Source: Streptococcus lactarius
Lineage (GTDB): Bacteria; Bacillota; Bacilli; Lactobacillales; Streptococcaceae
Direction of reading: 5' to 3'
Assembly (NCBI RefSeq): GCF_016642265.1
Contig: NZ_MRXX01000001.1
Coordinates: forward strand, 234,688 to 296,588
Length of the DNA: 61,901 nucleotides
In this document: in pieces, positions 54,312 through 61,862 of the stretch
How positions within the stretch are numbered: position 1 is the first letter of the stretch
Layout of the letters: each line of letters starts with the position of its first letter
Translations under genes and position numbers: made by a program
The notes under the pieces: model-generated
Database searches by the model: none
What the model was told of the DNA's origin: nothing
The model's input: the letters and a program-made list of their open reading frames with translations, nothing else

Positions 54312-55219
54312 TCAAATTCTCCTTCTAAAATATCGTTGCCTTCCTTTCTGATCTTATCCAGATCATGGAAAAAGCGTAAACCACGACTGATAAAACTATC
54401 AAATTCGTTTCGGATGATCCCATCTGCTTTGAGGACCTTTTCTTCATCTGCATAGATCAGACCTCCCATGCTTGCTAAGAAATCGTTCCCCTTTTGTAAA
54501 AGGTTTGTGATGTTCTTGTAAGCTGAGATTTGCTTCTGTACGCTATTGAGTTGCCCTTGCGATTCTTCAATCGCTCGTGTCAATTCATCGTACTGAGCAG
54601 ATTTCTTATCGACCTCTTCACGCTGGGCTAGTGTCTCAGCAAGTTGCTTTTCGATGAATTCGGAGCGTTCTTCCATTGCCTTGACAGTTTTAGATAGTTC
54701 CTTGTTCTTTTCCAGCAATTGCTTGTTAAGGTCCTGTGTGGCCTTGTAATCTTCCGGTACGACTTCCTTGATAGTTTCCTTGACTTCTAGCTTGGAAGAC
54801 TTGATTTTCTCGTTTTCAGCTCGTAGAAGCTCATTTGCTTGTTGGCTGAGTTTGAGTTTTTTCTTAACTTCCTGTAGCTCTCGCACTGTCGGAGTGTCAC
54901 CATCTTCGATGCGTTGGATTTGCTCCTCTTTCTCTTCTTCTGGAAGAGTTGCGATCAGATGAAGTGCTGTGGTTCCTAAATGTTGCAACGTTGCAACATT
55001 TGGAAGTTCCTCTGCAACCTTCATCATTCTATGAGCTTCTGTTCGCTCGATGTTCATCTTTGCCAGCCATTCCAAAAACTGACCATGTACCAAGTCATTT
55101 TCTTTCACATGATTCAATCGTCTGCCGATTTCCCAGATAGATTGACCAGCTATTTGCTTGTGGTGATTGATTTCTAACTCAATTTGAGCTAGGTTATTTG
55201 ATAAAGTGATTTCGTTCAT
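54308..55219 (-). CDS. DUF3102 phage protein
   Basis: 303 aa. N-terminal 100 residues match DUF3102 (SIWEIGRRLNHVKENDL, FLEWLAKMNIERTEAHRMMKVA). The rest is a long coiled coil. It resembles plasmid/phage partition-like proteins, but the role is unknown. Confidence 0.8.
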   Translation of the reverse strand: MNEITLSNNLAQIELEINHHKQIAGQSIWEIGRRLNHVKENDLVHGQFLEWLAKMNIERTEAHRMMKVAEELPNVATLQHLGTTALHLIATLPEEEKEEQIQRIEDGDTPTVRELQEVKKKLKLSQQANELLRAENEKIKSSKLEVKETIKEVVPEDYKATQDLNKQLLEKNKELSKTVKAMEERSEFIEKQLAETLAQREEVDKKSAQYDELTRAIEESQGQLNSVQKQISAYKNITNLLQKGNDFLASMGGLIYADEEKVLKADGIIRNEFDSFISRGLRFFHDLDKIRKEGNDILEGEFE

Positions 55220-55222
55220 TTC

Positions 55223-55432
55223 CTACTCCTCAAATTTTTCCCACGACTCATTAATTCTCAACTTCTTGTTAATACGAAGCTTCAAGTCATCACTACCTTT
55301 TCCATCTTTGAAAAGTTGTGTGATAGCTGATGGACTAACACCTACAACAATGGCCAAGTCTGTCTGTGACCATCCACGTTTTTCAATTCGATCTTTTACA
55401 AGCTCGATCCACTTGCGATGTTGTTGGCTCAT
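55223..55432 (-). CDS. Cro-like regulator
   Basis: 69-aa helix-turn-helix protein (WSQTDLAIVVGVSPSAITQLFKDG). First gene leftwards from the divergent control region, facing the CI-like gene, so it takes the Cro place in the switch. GGAG precedes the ATG. Confidence 0.85.
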   Translation of the reverse strand: MSQQHRKWIELVKDRIEKRGWSQTDLAIVVGVSPSAITQLFKDGKGSDDLKLRINKKLRINESWEKFEE

Positions 55433-55735
55433 GTTTTTTCTCCTTTATTTTTTTATAGAGTTAAAGAGTTAGTAAATTTTTTTATAAAATGATTGACAAC
55501 TTTTATACCTTAGTGTAAAATGAAAGCATAATTAAAAACATTGATAAAACGTTGTATCTATCAATTTTCTTGCTCGCCAAAGCTATTTATTTTTTTAGAT
55601 AAGTTTTAACTCTGTTTTTTACTAACTCATTAACTTACAAAAACTATTTTACACTTTAGTATTATTTTTGTCAACAGAAAATAACACTTTTTTATAAAAT
55701 ATTTTTTGTCATGTCTTAGAAAAGGTGATATGACA
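55433..55735. promoter_or_regulatory. Lysis-lysogeny control region with paired operators
   Basis: About 300 bp, very AT-rich. Operator pair: 55501-55520 read in reverse (TTTTACACTAAGGTATAAAA) and 55647-55666 (TTTTACACTTTAGTATTATT), inverted and sharing 14 of 20 bases. A second inverted pair, GTTAAAGAGTTAGTAAA at 55460-55476 and its mate at 55618-55634 (16 of 17), lies outside the first on the left and inside on the right. TTGTCA at 55668 with an AT-rich -10 near 55691-55698 fits the repressor promoter; TTGTCA on the other strand near 55493 fits the early one. Confidence 0.78.
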
Positions 55736-56101
55736 ATGTTTTCTACACTTGAAAAAATTAAGGAACTTGCTCTAAAACGAGGAATAAGCCTTCAAAAAGT
55801 TGCAGAAGATTTAGGTTATAGTATAAATTACCTCTATACTTTGAAAGAAAAAACTCCTAAATCTGACCGCCTGCAAGAAATCGCCGACTACTTCAATGTG
55901 TCCACCGATTACCTCCTGGGACGCACGGATAATCCTACTATTGCTGGTGATTCAAAAGAGTATACCTGGCAAGGAAAACCACTAAATGTTGAAGAAATGG
56001 CATCTAATGTCATGATGTTCGGTGGTCGAGAATTAACAGATGAAAAGAAGAAAATCATACAGTCAATTATTGAAGGTTATCTAAAAGAAGCTGGTGATTA
56101 G
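55736..56101 (+). CDS. CI-like phage repressor
   Basis: 121 aa from the ATG at 55736 (55730 also possible; both after AAAGGTGAT). HTH: ISLQKVAEDLGYSINYLYTLKE and YFNVSTDYLLGRTDN. No peptidase domain, so it is not self-cleaving; the ImmA-type peptidase next to it is the likely inactivator. Confidence 0.87.
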   Translation: MFSTLEKIKELALKRGISLQKVAEDLGYSINYLYTLKEKTPKSDRLQEIADYFNVSTDYLLGRTDNPTIAGDSKEYTWQGKPLNVEEMASNVMMFGGRELTDEKKKIIQSIIEGYLKEAGD

Positions 56102-56113
56102 AGGTACTGCTTA

Positions 56114-56497
56114 GTGACCGAAAAAGAAATTATAAGCCATTATCAAGTTCGTATTATTGATTTTGATGGAGATTTAATGCCTGATGAACTCGGATTTTAC
56201 GAACAAGAAACTAATACAGCTTTCCTATCGAGTAAACTCAACAAAAAAGAGAGAGTTAAGGTACTATTGCATGAACTGGGACACAAGGATCACACACGCT
56301 CAGAGTACCAGAACGCTCGTCTACGATGTGAAAATGAAGCTGATAGGAATATGATTCATCATCTTGTAAAAGATGCACTAGATAACCTAGAAGACCCTAG
56401 AGAGTTTGATTACCTACAATTTATGTCTTACTATAATCTGAAAACTATAACAAATGAAATTATGGTTCGAGAGGAATACTTAGCATTGGTCGAATGA
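56114..56497 (+). CDS. ImmA/IrrE-type metallopeptidase
   Basis: 127 aa. Zinc motif HELGH (His53, Glu54, His57) with a third ligand in NEADR. It likely cleaves the CI-like repressor on induction, as ImmA does for ImmR. Start is GTG after GAGGT, 12 nt past the repressor gene. Confidence 0.88.
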   Translation: MTEKEIISHYQVRIIDFDGDLMPDELGFYEQETNTAFLSSKLNKKERVKVLLHELGHKDHTRSEYQNARLRCENEADRNMIHHLVKDALDNLEDPREFDYLQFMSYYNLKTITNEIMVREEYLALVE

Positions 56498-56509
56498 AAG
56501 GAGACTAAT

Positions 56510-57430
56510 ATGTCTTTCTCATATGTTGCTTTAGATATTGAAACTGCTAATGATTTTAGAGGAAGTATCTGTTCAATCGGTTTGGTAAAGTTTCAAGATG
56601 GAACTATCATTGACACCTACTATACCTTAATCAATCCCGAAACAAGTTTTGACACCTTCAACATTTCTATTCACGGTATTAAACCTGAAGACGTTGCTGA
56701 TGCTCCTACATTTCCGGAAGTAAGGCAGGATATTGTTGATTTTATTGGTTCTGATATTGTTGTATGTCATTTTGCCCAATTTGATATGGGAGCCTTGAAT
56801 GACGTTTACAATAAATATCAGTTGGATTATGACGATATAAAATATATTTGTTCGTATAGACTTGCAAAAGTTGCTATGCCAGGACAATTAAATTATAAGT
56901 TAAAAAATCTTTCGAAAGCGTTGAATATTCAATTAGACCATCATAATGCTTTGTCTGATGCGAAAGCTAGTGGTTTAATTCTAGATCACCTATTATCAGC
57001 CAACTCTTTTTCTGATCTCAATGACTTTTTAAAAGAGTATCGTTATGACAAGACAGGTCTACTTGGGCAGCGTGGTTTTAATCGAAAAAAAGATCCTAAA
57101 TATAAAGATAATCTTATCTATACTCCTACAGAAGAGGAGAAGGCTGCAATGGATCCAGACCACTACTTCTACGGATTATACTTTTGCTTTACTGGAAAAT
57201 TAGAAAGAATGACCAGAAAAGAAGCCAATAAGGCGGTGGCACTTGTTGGTGGAATCCCAGAAAAAGGTGTAACTAATCATACAAATATTCTAGTTGTCGG
57301 TGAACAAGATTGGCGTGTGGTCGGTGTAGACGGTCTAAGTAGTAAAATGAAGAAAGCACAATCATTGCTTGAAAAAGGTCATGATATTGAAATCATGACA
57401 GAAAATGATTTCATAAAGTTACTAAAATAA
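56510..57430 (+). CDS. DEDDh exonuclease with C-terminal BRCT domain
   Basis: 306 aa. Residues 4-165 are a DnaQ-like 3'-5' exonuclease: LDIETA (Asp9, Glu11), FAQFDM (Asp92), HNALSDA (His145, Asp150). A linker covers 170-215. Residues 222-306 look like BRCT (YFCFTGKLERMTRKEA, VGGIPEKGVTNHTNILVVG). It sits in the lysogeny operon 12 nt after the peptidase, so it is probably made in the lysogen. Not needed for a standard switch; may process DNA or defend the lysogen. Confidence 0.87.
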   Translation: MSFSYVALDIETANDFRGSICSIGLVKFQDGTIIDTYYTLINPETSFDTFNISIHGIKPEDVADAPTFPEVRQDIVDFIGSDIVVCHFAQFDMGALNDVYNKYQLDYDDIKYICSYRLAKVAMPGQLNYKLKNLSKALNIQLDHHNALSDAKASGLILDHLLSANSFSDLNDFLKEYRYDKTGLLGQRGFNRKKDPKYKDNLIYTPTEEEKAAMDPDHYFYGLYFCFTGKLERMTRKEANKAVALVGGIPEKGVTNHTNILVVGEQDWRVVGVDGLSSKMKKAQSLLEKGHDIEIMTENDFIKLLK

Positions 57431-57431
57431 A

Positions 57432-57456
57432 AACCATCGCTAACGAAACGATGGTT
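57432..57456 (+). terminator. Terminator of the repressor operon
   Basis: AACCATCG pairs with CGATGGTT. The T-run is missing, so it may be leaky. Confidence 0.55.
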
Positions 57457-57604
57457 AAAGATGAGTATAATTCACTAATTAGTTAGAAGGAGAATTATCA
57501 GATATTGGTATTTTAGTAGAAGAAGATTTTTAACTTCAAAAACAAAAATTTTAAAATTGATAAAAATTATTTTTAATATTTTTTAAAAAAAATTATCAAA
57601 ACAG
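57457..57604. other. AT-rich gap
   Basis: 148 bp with AAGGAG near 57488 followed by a short frame that has no ATG and ends DIGILVEEDF. It may be the end of a decayed gene. Nothing else seen. Confidence 0.35.
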
Positions 57605-57633
57605 TTGACTTTTTACTTATATTGTAATAACAT
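57605..57633 (+). promoter_or_regulatory. Putative promoter for the RNA-NYN unit
   Basis: TTGACT (57605-57610), a 17-nt spacer and TAACAT (57628-57633), a fair match. Transcription would start near 57640, just ahead of the hairpin. Confidence 0.5.
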
Positions 57634-57655
57634 GTAATACATAATAAGTGAACAC

Positions 57656-57712
57656 AGCTGTAGATAGTAGGCGCCCCACCATAAGGGAATCGTCGAGATC
57701 GCAGCTTTTTTT
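57656..57712 (+). ncRNA. Structured leader RNA with terminator before the NYN gene
   Basis: One long interrupted hairpin: AGCTG (57656-57660) with CAGCT (57702-57706), then GAT with ATC, GGCG with CGTC (one G-U pair), CCC with GGG around loop CACCATAA, then seven Us. The GC-rich core stands out in a very AT-rich region. The ribosome site (GGAG) of the NYN gene lies only a few bases past the U-run, as in attenuators and in RNA antitoxin-toxin pairs. Confidence 0.7.
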
Positions 57713-57728
57713 ATTGAATGGAGATTTT

Positions 57729-58394
57729 ATGAAAACAGCAATTTTAGTTGATGGTGGATATTATAGAAAAAGAAGCTCTTCAATTTTTGGTAATGAATCT
57801 GCCAAAGCAAGCGCAGAAAGACTATATAGTTATTGCAACAGGCATTTGATTGAAAAAAATTTCAAAAAACAAGTCACACATGATTTGTATAAAATATTTT
57901 ACTATGACTGTCCACCCGTTAACAAACAAGTTTTTCATCCAGTTTTAAAAAGAACGATTGATTTTAGTAAAAGTGATACAAAGTCTTGGACAAATGATTT
58001 TTTTAATGAATTAAGTCATAAAAGGAAAATTGCTTTGCGCCTAGGTGAATTAAGCGAAAATAATGCTCATTTTAATTTAAAAGAAAAATACACTAAACAG
58101 CTTATAAATGGGAGATTGACTATAAATGATTTGGAAGAAAAACATTTTACTTTAAATCTTCAACAAAAAGGTGTAGATATGCGTATAGGATTGGATATTG
58201 CAGCACTAGCATATAAACATCAAGTTGATAAAATAGTTCTGATTTCTGGTGACAGTGATTTTGTGCCTGCTGCAAAATTAGCCCGTAGAGAGGGTATTGA
58301 TTTTATTCTAGATCCTCTTGGAGGAAAAATAAAAGACAGTTTAAGCCTTCATATAGATGGGTTAAGAACCTGTGACAACGAGTATAAAAAATGA
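57729..58394 (+). CDS. NYN-domain ribonuclease-like protein
   Basis: 221 aa from the ATG at 57729, after GGAG. PIN-like NYN fold: AILVDGGYYRKR with Asp8, QQKGVDMRIGLDIAALA with Asp150 and Asp156, and LISGDSDFVPAAK with Asp175 and Asp177. All metal-binding acids are kept. Between residues 45 and 140 is an insert with many Lys and Asn. NYN proteins are usually RNA nucleases. It lies between the repressor operon and the integrase, the usual place for immunity cargo in Firmicute prophages. Confidence 0.85.
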   Translation: MKTAILVDGGYYRKRSSSIFGNESAKASAERLYSYCNRHLIEKNFKKQVTHDLYKIFYYDCPPVNKQVFHPVLKRTIDFSKSDTKSWTNDFFNELSHKRKIALRLGELSENNAHFNLKEKYTKQLINGRLTINDLEEKHFTLNLQQKGVDMRIGLDIAALAYKHQVDKIVLISGDSDFVPAAKLARREGIDFILDPLGGKIKDSLSLHIDGLRTCDNEYKK

Positions 58395-58402
58395 AAAATC
58401 CC

Positions 58403-58432
58403 CACACTCGCCTTCGCCAAAAATTGAGTGTG
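58403..58432. terminator. Hairpin between NYN and integrase genes
   Basis: CACACTC pairs with GAGTGTG, with GCC-TTC-GCC in the loop. It lacks a T-run in the plus direction; on the minus strand ATTTTTC follows. It may mark the end of the NYN unit. Confidence 0.5.
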
Positions 58433-58509
58433 AGGAATGCTGTATAAGAAAAGCCATTAAAAAGGGCACTTTCTTATACTCATTTTATCAAGAAATGAGG
58501 TAAAACGCA

Positions 58510-59595
58510 ATGGAAATAAAATCTTATAAAAAGAAGAATGGTGAAACGGCCTACGGATTTCGGATCTATGTAGGTAAAGAAAATGGGAAAGACAAGTATG
58601 TAAAGCGTCAGGGGTTTCAGACAAAAGCCAAAGCAAGAGCAGCACTTCTCCAACTTCAAACTGACCTTAAAAATAGTGAGGAAATCACTGTCAAGGAAAT
58701 CACTGTCAAGGAAGTCGCTGAAAAATGGCTCAAGGAATATGCTGACACAGTACAGGATAGCACCTACATCAAGACCGAACGGAATATAAAAAATCATATC
58801 TATCCGACTTTAGGAGATAAGAAGATTTCTACTCTCACTCCTCTGCAACTTCAGGAACAAGTCAATGACTGGTCCAAAAAACTTGTTTACGGACGTAAAA
58901 TGAAAGGCTTGATGAATAACATATGTAAGTACGCTATCAGACATGGCTACATCTCAACCAATCCGGTTGAGAGTGTAACAACGCTTGTCAGAAAGCAAGT
59001 AGATACAGAGAGCGATTTTTACGATAAGGAGGAACTGAAATCTTTCCTTGAACTAGTAGACCAAACAGATGAACTTAGAAAGAAAGTCCTCTTTCGTCTT
59101 CTAGCCTTCACAGGGGCTCGAAAAGGGGAGGTTTTAGCCCTCAAATGGGAAGACTGGACCAATAACACTCTGAGCATAAACAAAGCCATTACGAGAGGAT
59201 TTGACGGGGAATCTGTCGGTCCTACAAAAAACAAAAGTAGCAACCGATTAATAAGCTTGGACGAAAAGACAAGTGAACTACTCACAGAGTGGAGAGAAAT
59301 GAATCCTACTACTACTTTTATCTTTGAGAATGAATTAGGAAAACCGATACCAGGAACACTACCACGGAAATGGCTACAACAAATTGTCAAAGATTCGGAT
59401 GTGCGTCCGATTAGGATCCACGGCTTCCGACATACACATGCCAGCCTATGCTTTGAAGCTGGAATGACACTCAAACAGGTCCAGTATAGACTTGGACACT
59501 CAGATTTAAAAACAACCATGAACATCTATACTCACATCACTAAAGAGGCTAAGGATGACATTGGTGAGAAATTCGCAAACTATATTGATTTTTAG
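58510..59595 (+). CDS. int: Phage integrase (tyrosine recombinase)
   Basis: 361 aa. Residues 1-50: AP2-like arm-binding domain (YKKKNGETAYGFRIYVG). Residues 60-150: SAM-like core-binding domain. Catalytic part: Arg in FTGARKGEVLALKWED, HGFRHTH, LGHSDLKTT and Tyr in NIYTHI. Residues about 57-66 repeat a short EITVK unit. It inserts the phage into ssrA; its 3' end is 150 bp from attR. Confidence 0.95.
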   Translation: MEIKSYKKKNGETAYGFRIYVGKENGKDKYVKRQGFQTKAKARAALLQLQTDLKNSEEITVKEITVKEVAEKWLKEYADTVQDSTYIKTERNIKNHIYPTLGDKKISTLTPLQLQEQVNDWSKKLVYGRKMKGLMNNICKYAIRHGYISTNPVESVTTLVRKQVDTESDFYDKEELKSFLELVDQTDELRKKVLFRLLAFTGARKGEVLALKWEDWTNNTLSINKAITRGFDGESVGPTKNKSSNRLISLDEKTSELLTEWREMNPTTTFIFENELGKPIPGTLPRKWLQQIVKDSDVRPIRIHGFRHTHASLCFEAGMTLKQVQYRLGHSDLKTTMNIYTHITKEAKDDIGEKFANYIDF

Positions 59596-59612
59596 ACAAA
59601 TAACATAAAGAT

Positions 59613-59645
59613 AGACCCTTTGGATAAAAAAGGGTCTGTTTTTGG
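59613..59645 (+). terminator. Terminator after integrase
   Basis: AGACCCTT-TGGATAAAA-AAGGGTCT, then GTTTTT. Confidence 0.87.
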
Positions 59646-59692
59646 GTCTGCCAGTTTCAAAAAGGTTCAAAAAGGAATAGAAAGTATAAAAC

Positions 59693-59719
59693 AAAAAACG
59701 TTGTTTTTGCAACGTTTTA
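59693..59719 (-). terminator. Phage-supplied terminator for ssrA
   Basis: On the minus strand, AAACGTTG-CAAAAA-CAACGTTT is followed by TTTGTTTT. It lies about 32 nt past the mature tmRNA end and belongs to the phage side of attR. Confidence 0.75.
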
Positions 59720-59746
59720 GAAACTTTTAGAAAACTTTAGAAAGTA
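59717..59746. repeat. Three 10-bp phased TTAGAAA repeats at attR
   Basis: TTAGAAACTT, TTAGAAAACT and TTAGAAAGTA start at 59717, 59727 and 59737, one per helical turn, and touch the core. Likely recombinase or excisionase sites. Confidence 0.8.
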
Positions 59747-59764
59747 TATATGGAGCCGGTGGGA
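59745..59764. other. attR core
   Basis: Same 20 bp as attL. It includes the last 14 bases of ssrA, so the gene is rebuilt by the phage-borne copy. Confidence 0.93.
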
Positions 59765-60095
59765 ATCGAACCCACGTCCAAACACCTGCCAGCATATTTG
59801 TCTACAACCATAGGTTATGTTTTGTTTTAACAGCCTCTCGACACATAACTCAAGCCTAGGGACTGCGAGTCTATCAATCTCTTATCAAGCTACTAGACAA
59901 AGCTTGATCGTATCTCGCTCAAATAAAGACCTGTCATCAAACGCGAGCGATTCGAATCGGGTCACGCCTGCTGGTGTTTAGGCAGCTAAAGCGTAAGAAT
60001 TATTATTTTTTGCAGTTATATTTAACTGAGCGTTAACGTCGCCACACGAGTCGCAAAATATACCTCATAATGCCTGTCGAATCCGTAACGACCCC
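59751..60095 (-). ncRNA. ssrA: tmRNA
   Basis: 345 nt. It starts GGGGTCGTTACGGATTCGAC and ends in the tRNA-Ala-like half with GGTTCGATTCCCACCGGCTCCA in two parts around the T-loop; CCA is encoded. The tag frame at 59978-60013 starts at GCA and reads AKNNNSYALAA then TAA. It rescues stalled ribosomes and marks peptides for degradation. Intact despite phage insertion at its 3' end. Confidence 0.97.
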
Positions 60096-60141
60096 AAAAC
60101 GAATACATTTAGTATATCAAAATGCAGCTAAAAATGCAAAA

Positions 60142-60190
60142 GAAAAAAATTGAACAAGAAGGCTTCCGCTGGGAAGCTCCTTGCTCAATT
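60142..60190 (-). terminator. Terminator after ABC permease gene
   Basis: On the minus strand, ATTGAGCAAG pairs with CTTGTTCAAT, with an inner GCTTCCC-AGC-GGAAGC hairpin, then seven Ts. Confidence 0.9.
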
Positions 60191-60198
60191 TGCTGTTA

Positions 60199-60999
60199 TT
60201 ATTGAAGATTCAACTTGTACTTGCTGATATAGTGAACCGTGAAGTACATAGAAACAATCTTGATGACTTCATAGATGAGTCCTGGTATAAATAAGGTTCC
60301 CCATTCCTCCATATTTCCGTTATCATAGAGCAGATGGAGTAAATCATTCATATTCATATTTCTACCTGGTTGGACTGCAGTACCAATGATACTTAACACA
60401 ATGCACAAGAGAAAGAAAAACAGAATAGCCTTCAATCCACGACGATTTTGGAACAGTTGGCCAAGTGCAATCGATACATAGAACAAAAGGATTCCTGAAG
60501 CGGTTGTAAAAATCCACCAGATGATAATCCAATAAACGATGGAATGACTAAAAGCCTCGAAAATACTAAATACAGGAGAGAGGTCTTCTCCCATGACAGC
60601 TCCCATCACAAGTATTGTGATAAAACCACTCAAAAATAGAAGGAATAGGCAGTAAAGACTCGCTACTAAGGCTCCCACAAACTTAGACAGAATGATGGCA
60701 TGAGGGCTAGCTGGAAGGGTCCAGGTCAAATAGCCTTCGCGTTCGTATAAGTTAGAATAGAAACGACGGATAATAATATAGTAGTTACTAAGATAAAGAC
60801 CGATGACTCCTCCAAAAATGAGAATCCCAAGAGTCCCCGTTATGATTTGCATACTATTGGTTCCCATATTCACAAAACCGTTTGTAGCACTTCCACCAAT
60901 AACACCTGTAATCACTGACAAACCTAGTGCAATCAGAGTGATCAATAAATACCACTTAGCTGTCGATTTAAATTCATATTTTAATAATTTACCAAACAT
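60199..60999 (-). CDS. ABC-2 type transporter permease
   Basis: 266 aa with about six membrane helices and the start FGKLLKYEFKSTAKWYLLI typical of ABC-2 export permeases. The loop YEREGYLTWTLPASPHAIILSK is common in this group. Paired with the ATPase gene 9 nt upstream. Substrate unknown. Confidence 0.88.
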   Translation of the reverse strand: MFGKLLKYEFKSTAKWYLLITLIALGLSVITGVIGGSATNGFVNMGTNSMQIITGTLGILIFGGVIGLYLSNYYIIIRRFYSNLYEREGYLTWTLPASPHAIILSKFVGALVASLYCLFLLFLSGFITILVMGAVMGEDLSPVFSIFEAFSHSIVYWIIIWWIFTTASGILLFYVSIALGQLFQNRRGLKAILFFFLLCIVLSIIGTAVQPGRNMNMNDLLHLLYDNGNMEEWGTLFIPGLIYEVIKIVSMYFTVHYISKYKLNLQ

Positions 61000-61008
61000 G
61001 GGTGCCTC

Positions 61009-61716
61009 CTAATAAACACGGAATTGATCACGGAAGATCTCATCGACGGATTTTCCGTGTTGATTGCGCAAAACAGTCGTATTTTCATGCAAGAGGATTC
61101 TTCCTTGGTTGATGAAAATCGCCTCATCCAAAACTTGCTCAATATCTGCAATCAAGTGAGTTGAAATTAAAACAGATGAGTTCGGACGTCTATTTTGAAT
61201 AATAGTCCGCAAGATATAATCACGCGCCGCTGGGTCTACTCCTCCAATTGGTTCATCAAGAACATACAAGTCAGCTTCCCGACTCATCACCAAAATCAAT
61301 TGCACTTTTTCCTTATTCCCTTTTGAAAGACTAGTCAATTTTTGATTTGGAAGCAAGTGCAAGTCATTGAGCAATTGGTAAGCACGTTGCACATTAAAAT
61401 CTGCATAAAAATCTTGGAAATAGCGGATAGCATCCACGATTTTCATATTTTCATTCAGATAAGTCGTATCTGGCAAATAAGAGACAACTTTTTTAGAGGC
61501 TGGGGATGGCAATTGCCCATGAATATAGATATTGCCAAGGCTTGGTTGCAACAAACCATTAATCAATTTAATAATGGTTGTTTTCCCACTACCATTGGGA
61601 CCAAGGAGGCCAATAATACGGCCAGGTTGGATATTCAAACTAACATCCATGAGAGCCACTGCTTGCCCATAGTTTTTCGTTACATGGTCCAAGTAGACCA
61701 AAGGATACTGATTCAT
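61009..61716 (-). CDS. ABC transporter ATPase (export type)
   Basis: 235 aa. Walker A GLLGPNGSGKTT, signature variant LSKGNKEK, Walker B LYVLDEPIGGVDP, H-loop STHL. First gene of a two-gene exporter operon. GGAG precedes the ATG. Such pairs are often controlled by a GntR-type gene, which would lie outside the window. Confidence 0.92.
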   Translation of the reverse strand: MNQYPLVYLDHVTKNYGQAVALMDVSLNIQPGRIIGLLGPNGSGKTTIIKLINGLLQPSLGNIYIHGQLPSPASKKVVSYLPDTTYLNENMKIVDAIRYFQDFYADFNVQRAYQLLNDLHLLPNQKLTSLSKGNKEKVQLILVMSREADLYVLDEPIGGVDPAARDYILRTIIQNRRPNSSVLISTHLIADIEQVLDEAIFINQGRILLHENTTVLRNQHGKSVDEIFRDQFRVY

Positions 61717-61744
61717 GTAAATCTCCTTTTTTTCTATTTATGCT

Positions 61745-61773
61745 ATTATACCTTGTCTCCTAAATGTTTGCAA
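61745..61773 (-). promoter_or_regulatory. Promoter of the ABC exporter operon
   Basis: On the minus strand, TTGCAA (61768-61773), a 17-nt spacer, TATAAT (61745-61750). A second TTTGCAAA lies about 20 bp further upstream; the pair could be an operator. Confidence 0.82.
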
Positions 61774-61836
61774 CTGTATATGAAAATTTGCAAAGAATTT
61801 GTATAAGTTGTTTAAAAAACGGTATAAACGGAAAAA

Positions 61837-61862
61837 GAGGCTGGGACAAAAGTCCTAGCCTC
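61837..61862. repeat. GAGGCTGGGACAAAAGTCC hairpin
   Basis: GAGGCT-G-GGAC-AAAA-GTCC-T-AGCCTC, a near-perfect hairpin. The following CAATTGTTTTTGGATT is also found, inverted, at 1-16. A dispersed repeat or terminator type. Confidence 0.7.

Larger units (their letters stand above)
19135..59764. mobile_element. Complete temperate siphophage-type prophage in ssrA
   Basis: 40.6 kb bounded by identical 20-bp cores at 19135-19154 and 59745-59764. It has full modules for lysogeny, replication, packaging, head, tail, lysis and integration, with no obvious broken essential gene. The integrase lies 150 bp from attR. Packaging genes (HNH, P27-type small terminase, HK97 capsid group) point to a cos-type phage. 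Confidence 0.95.
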
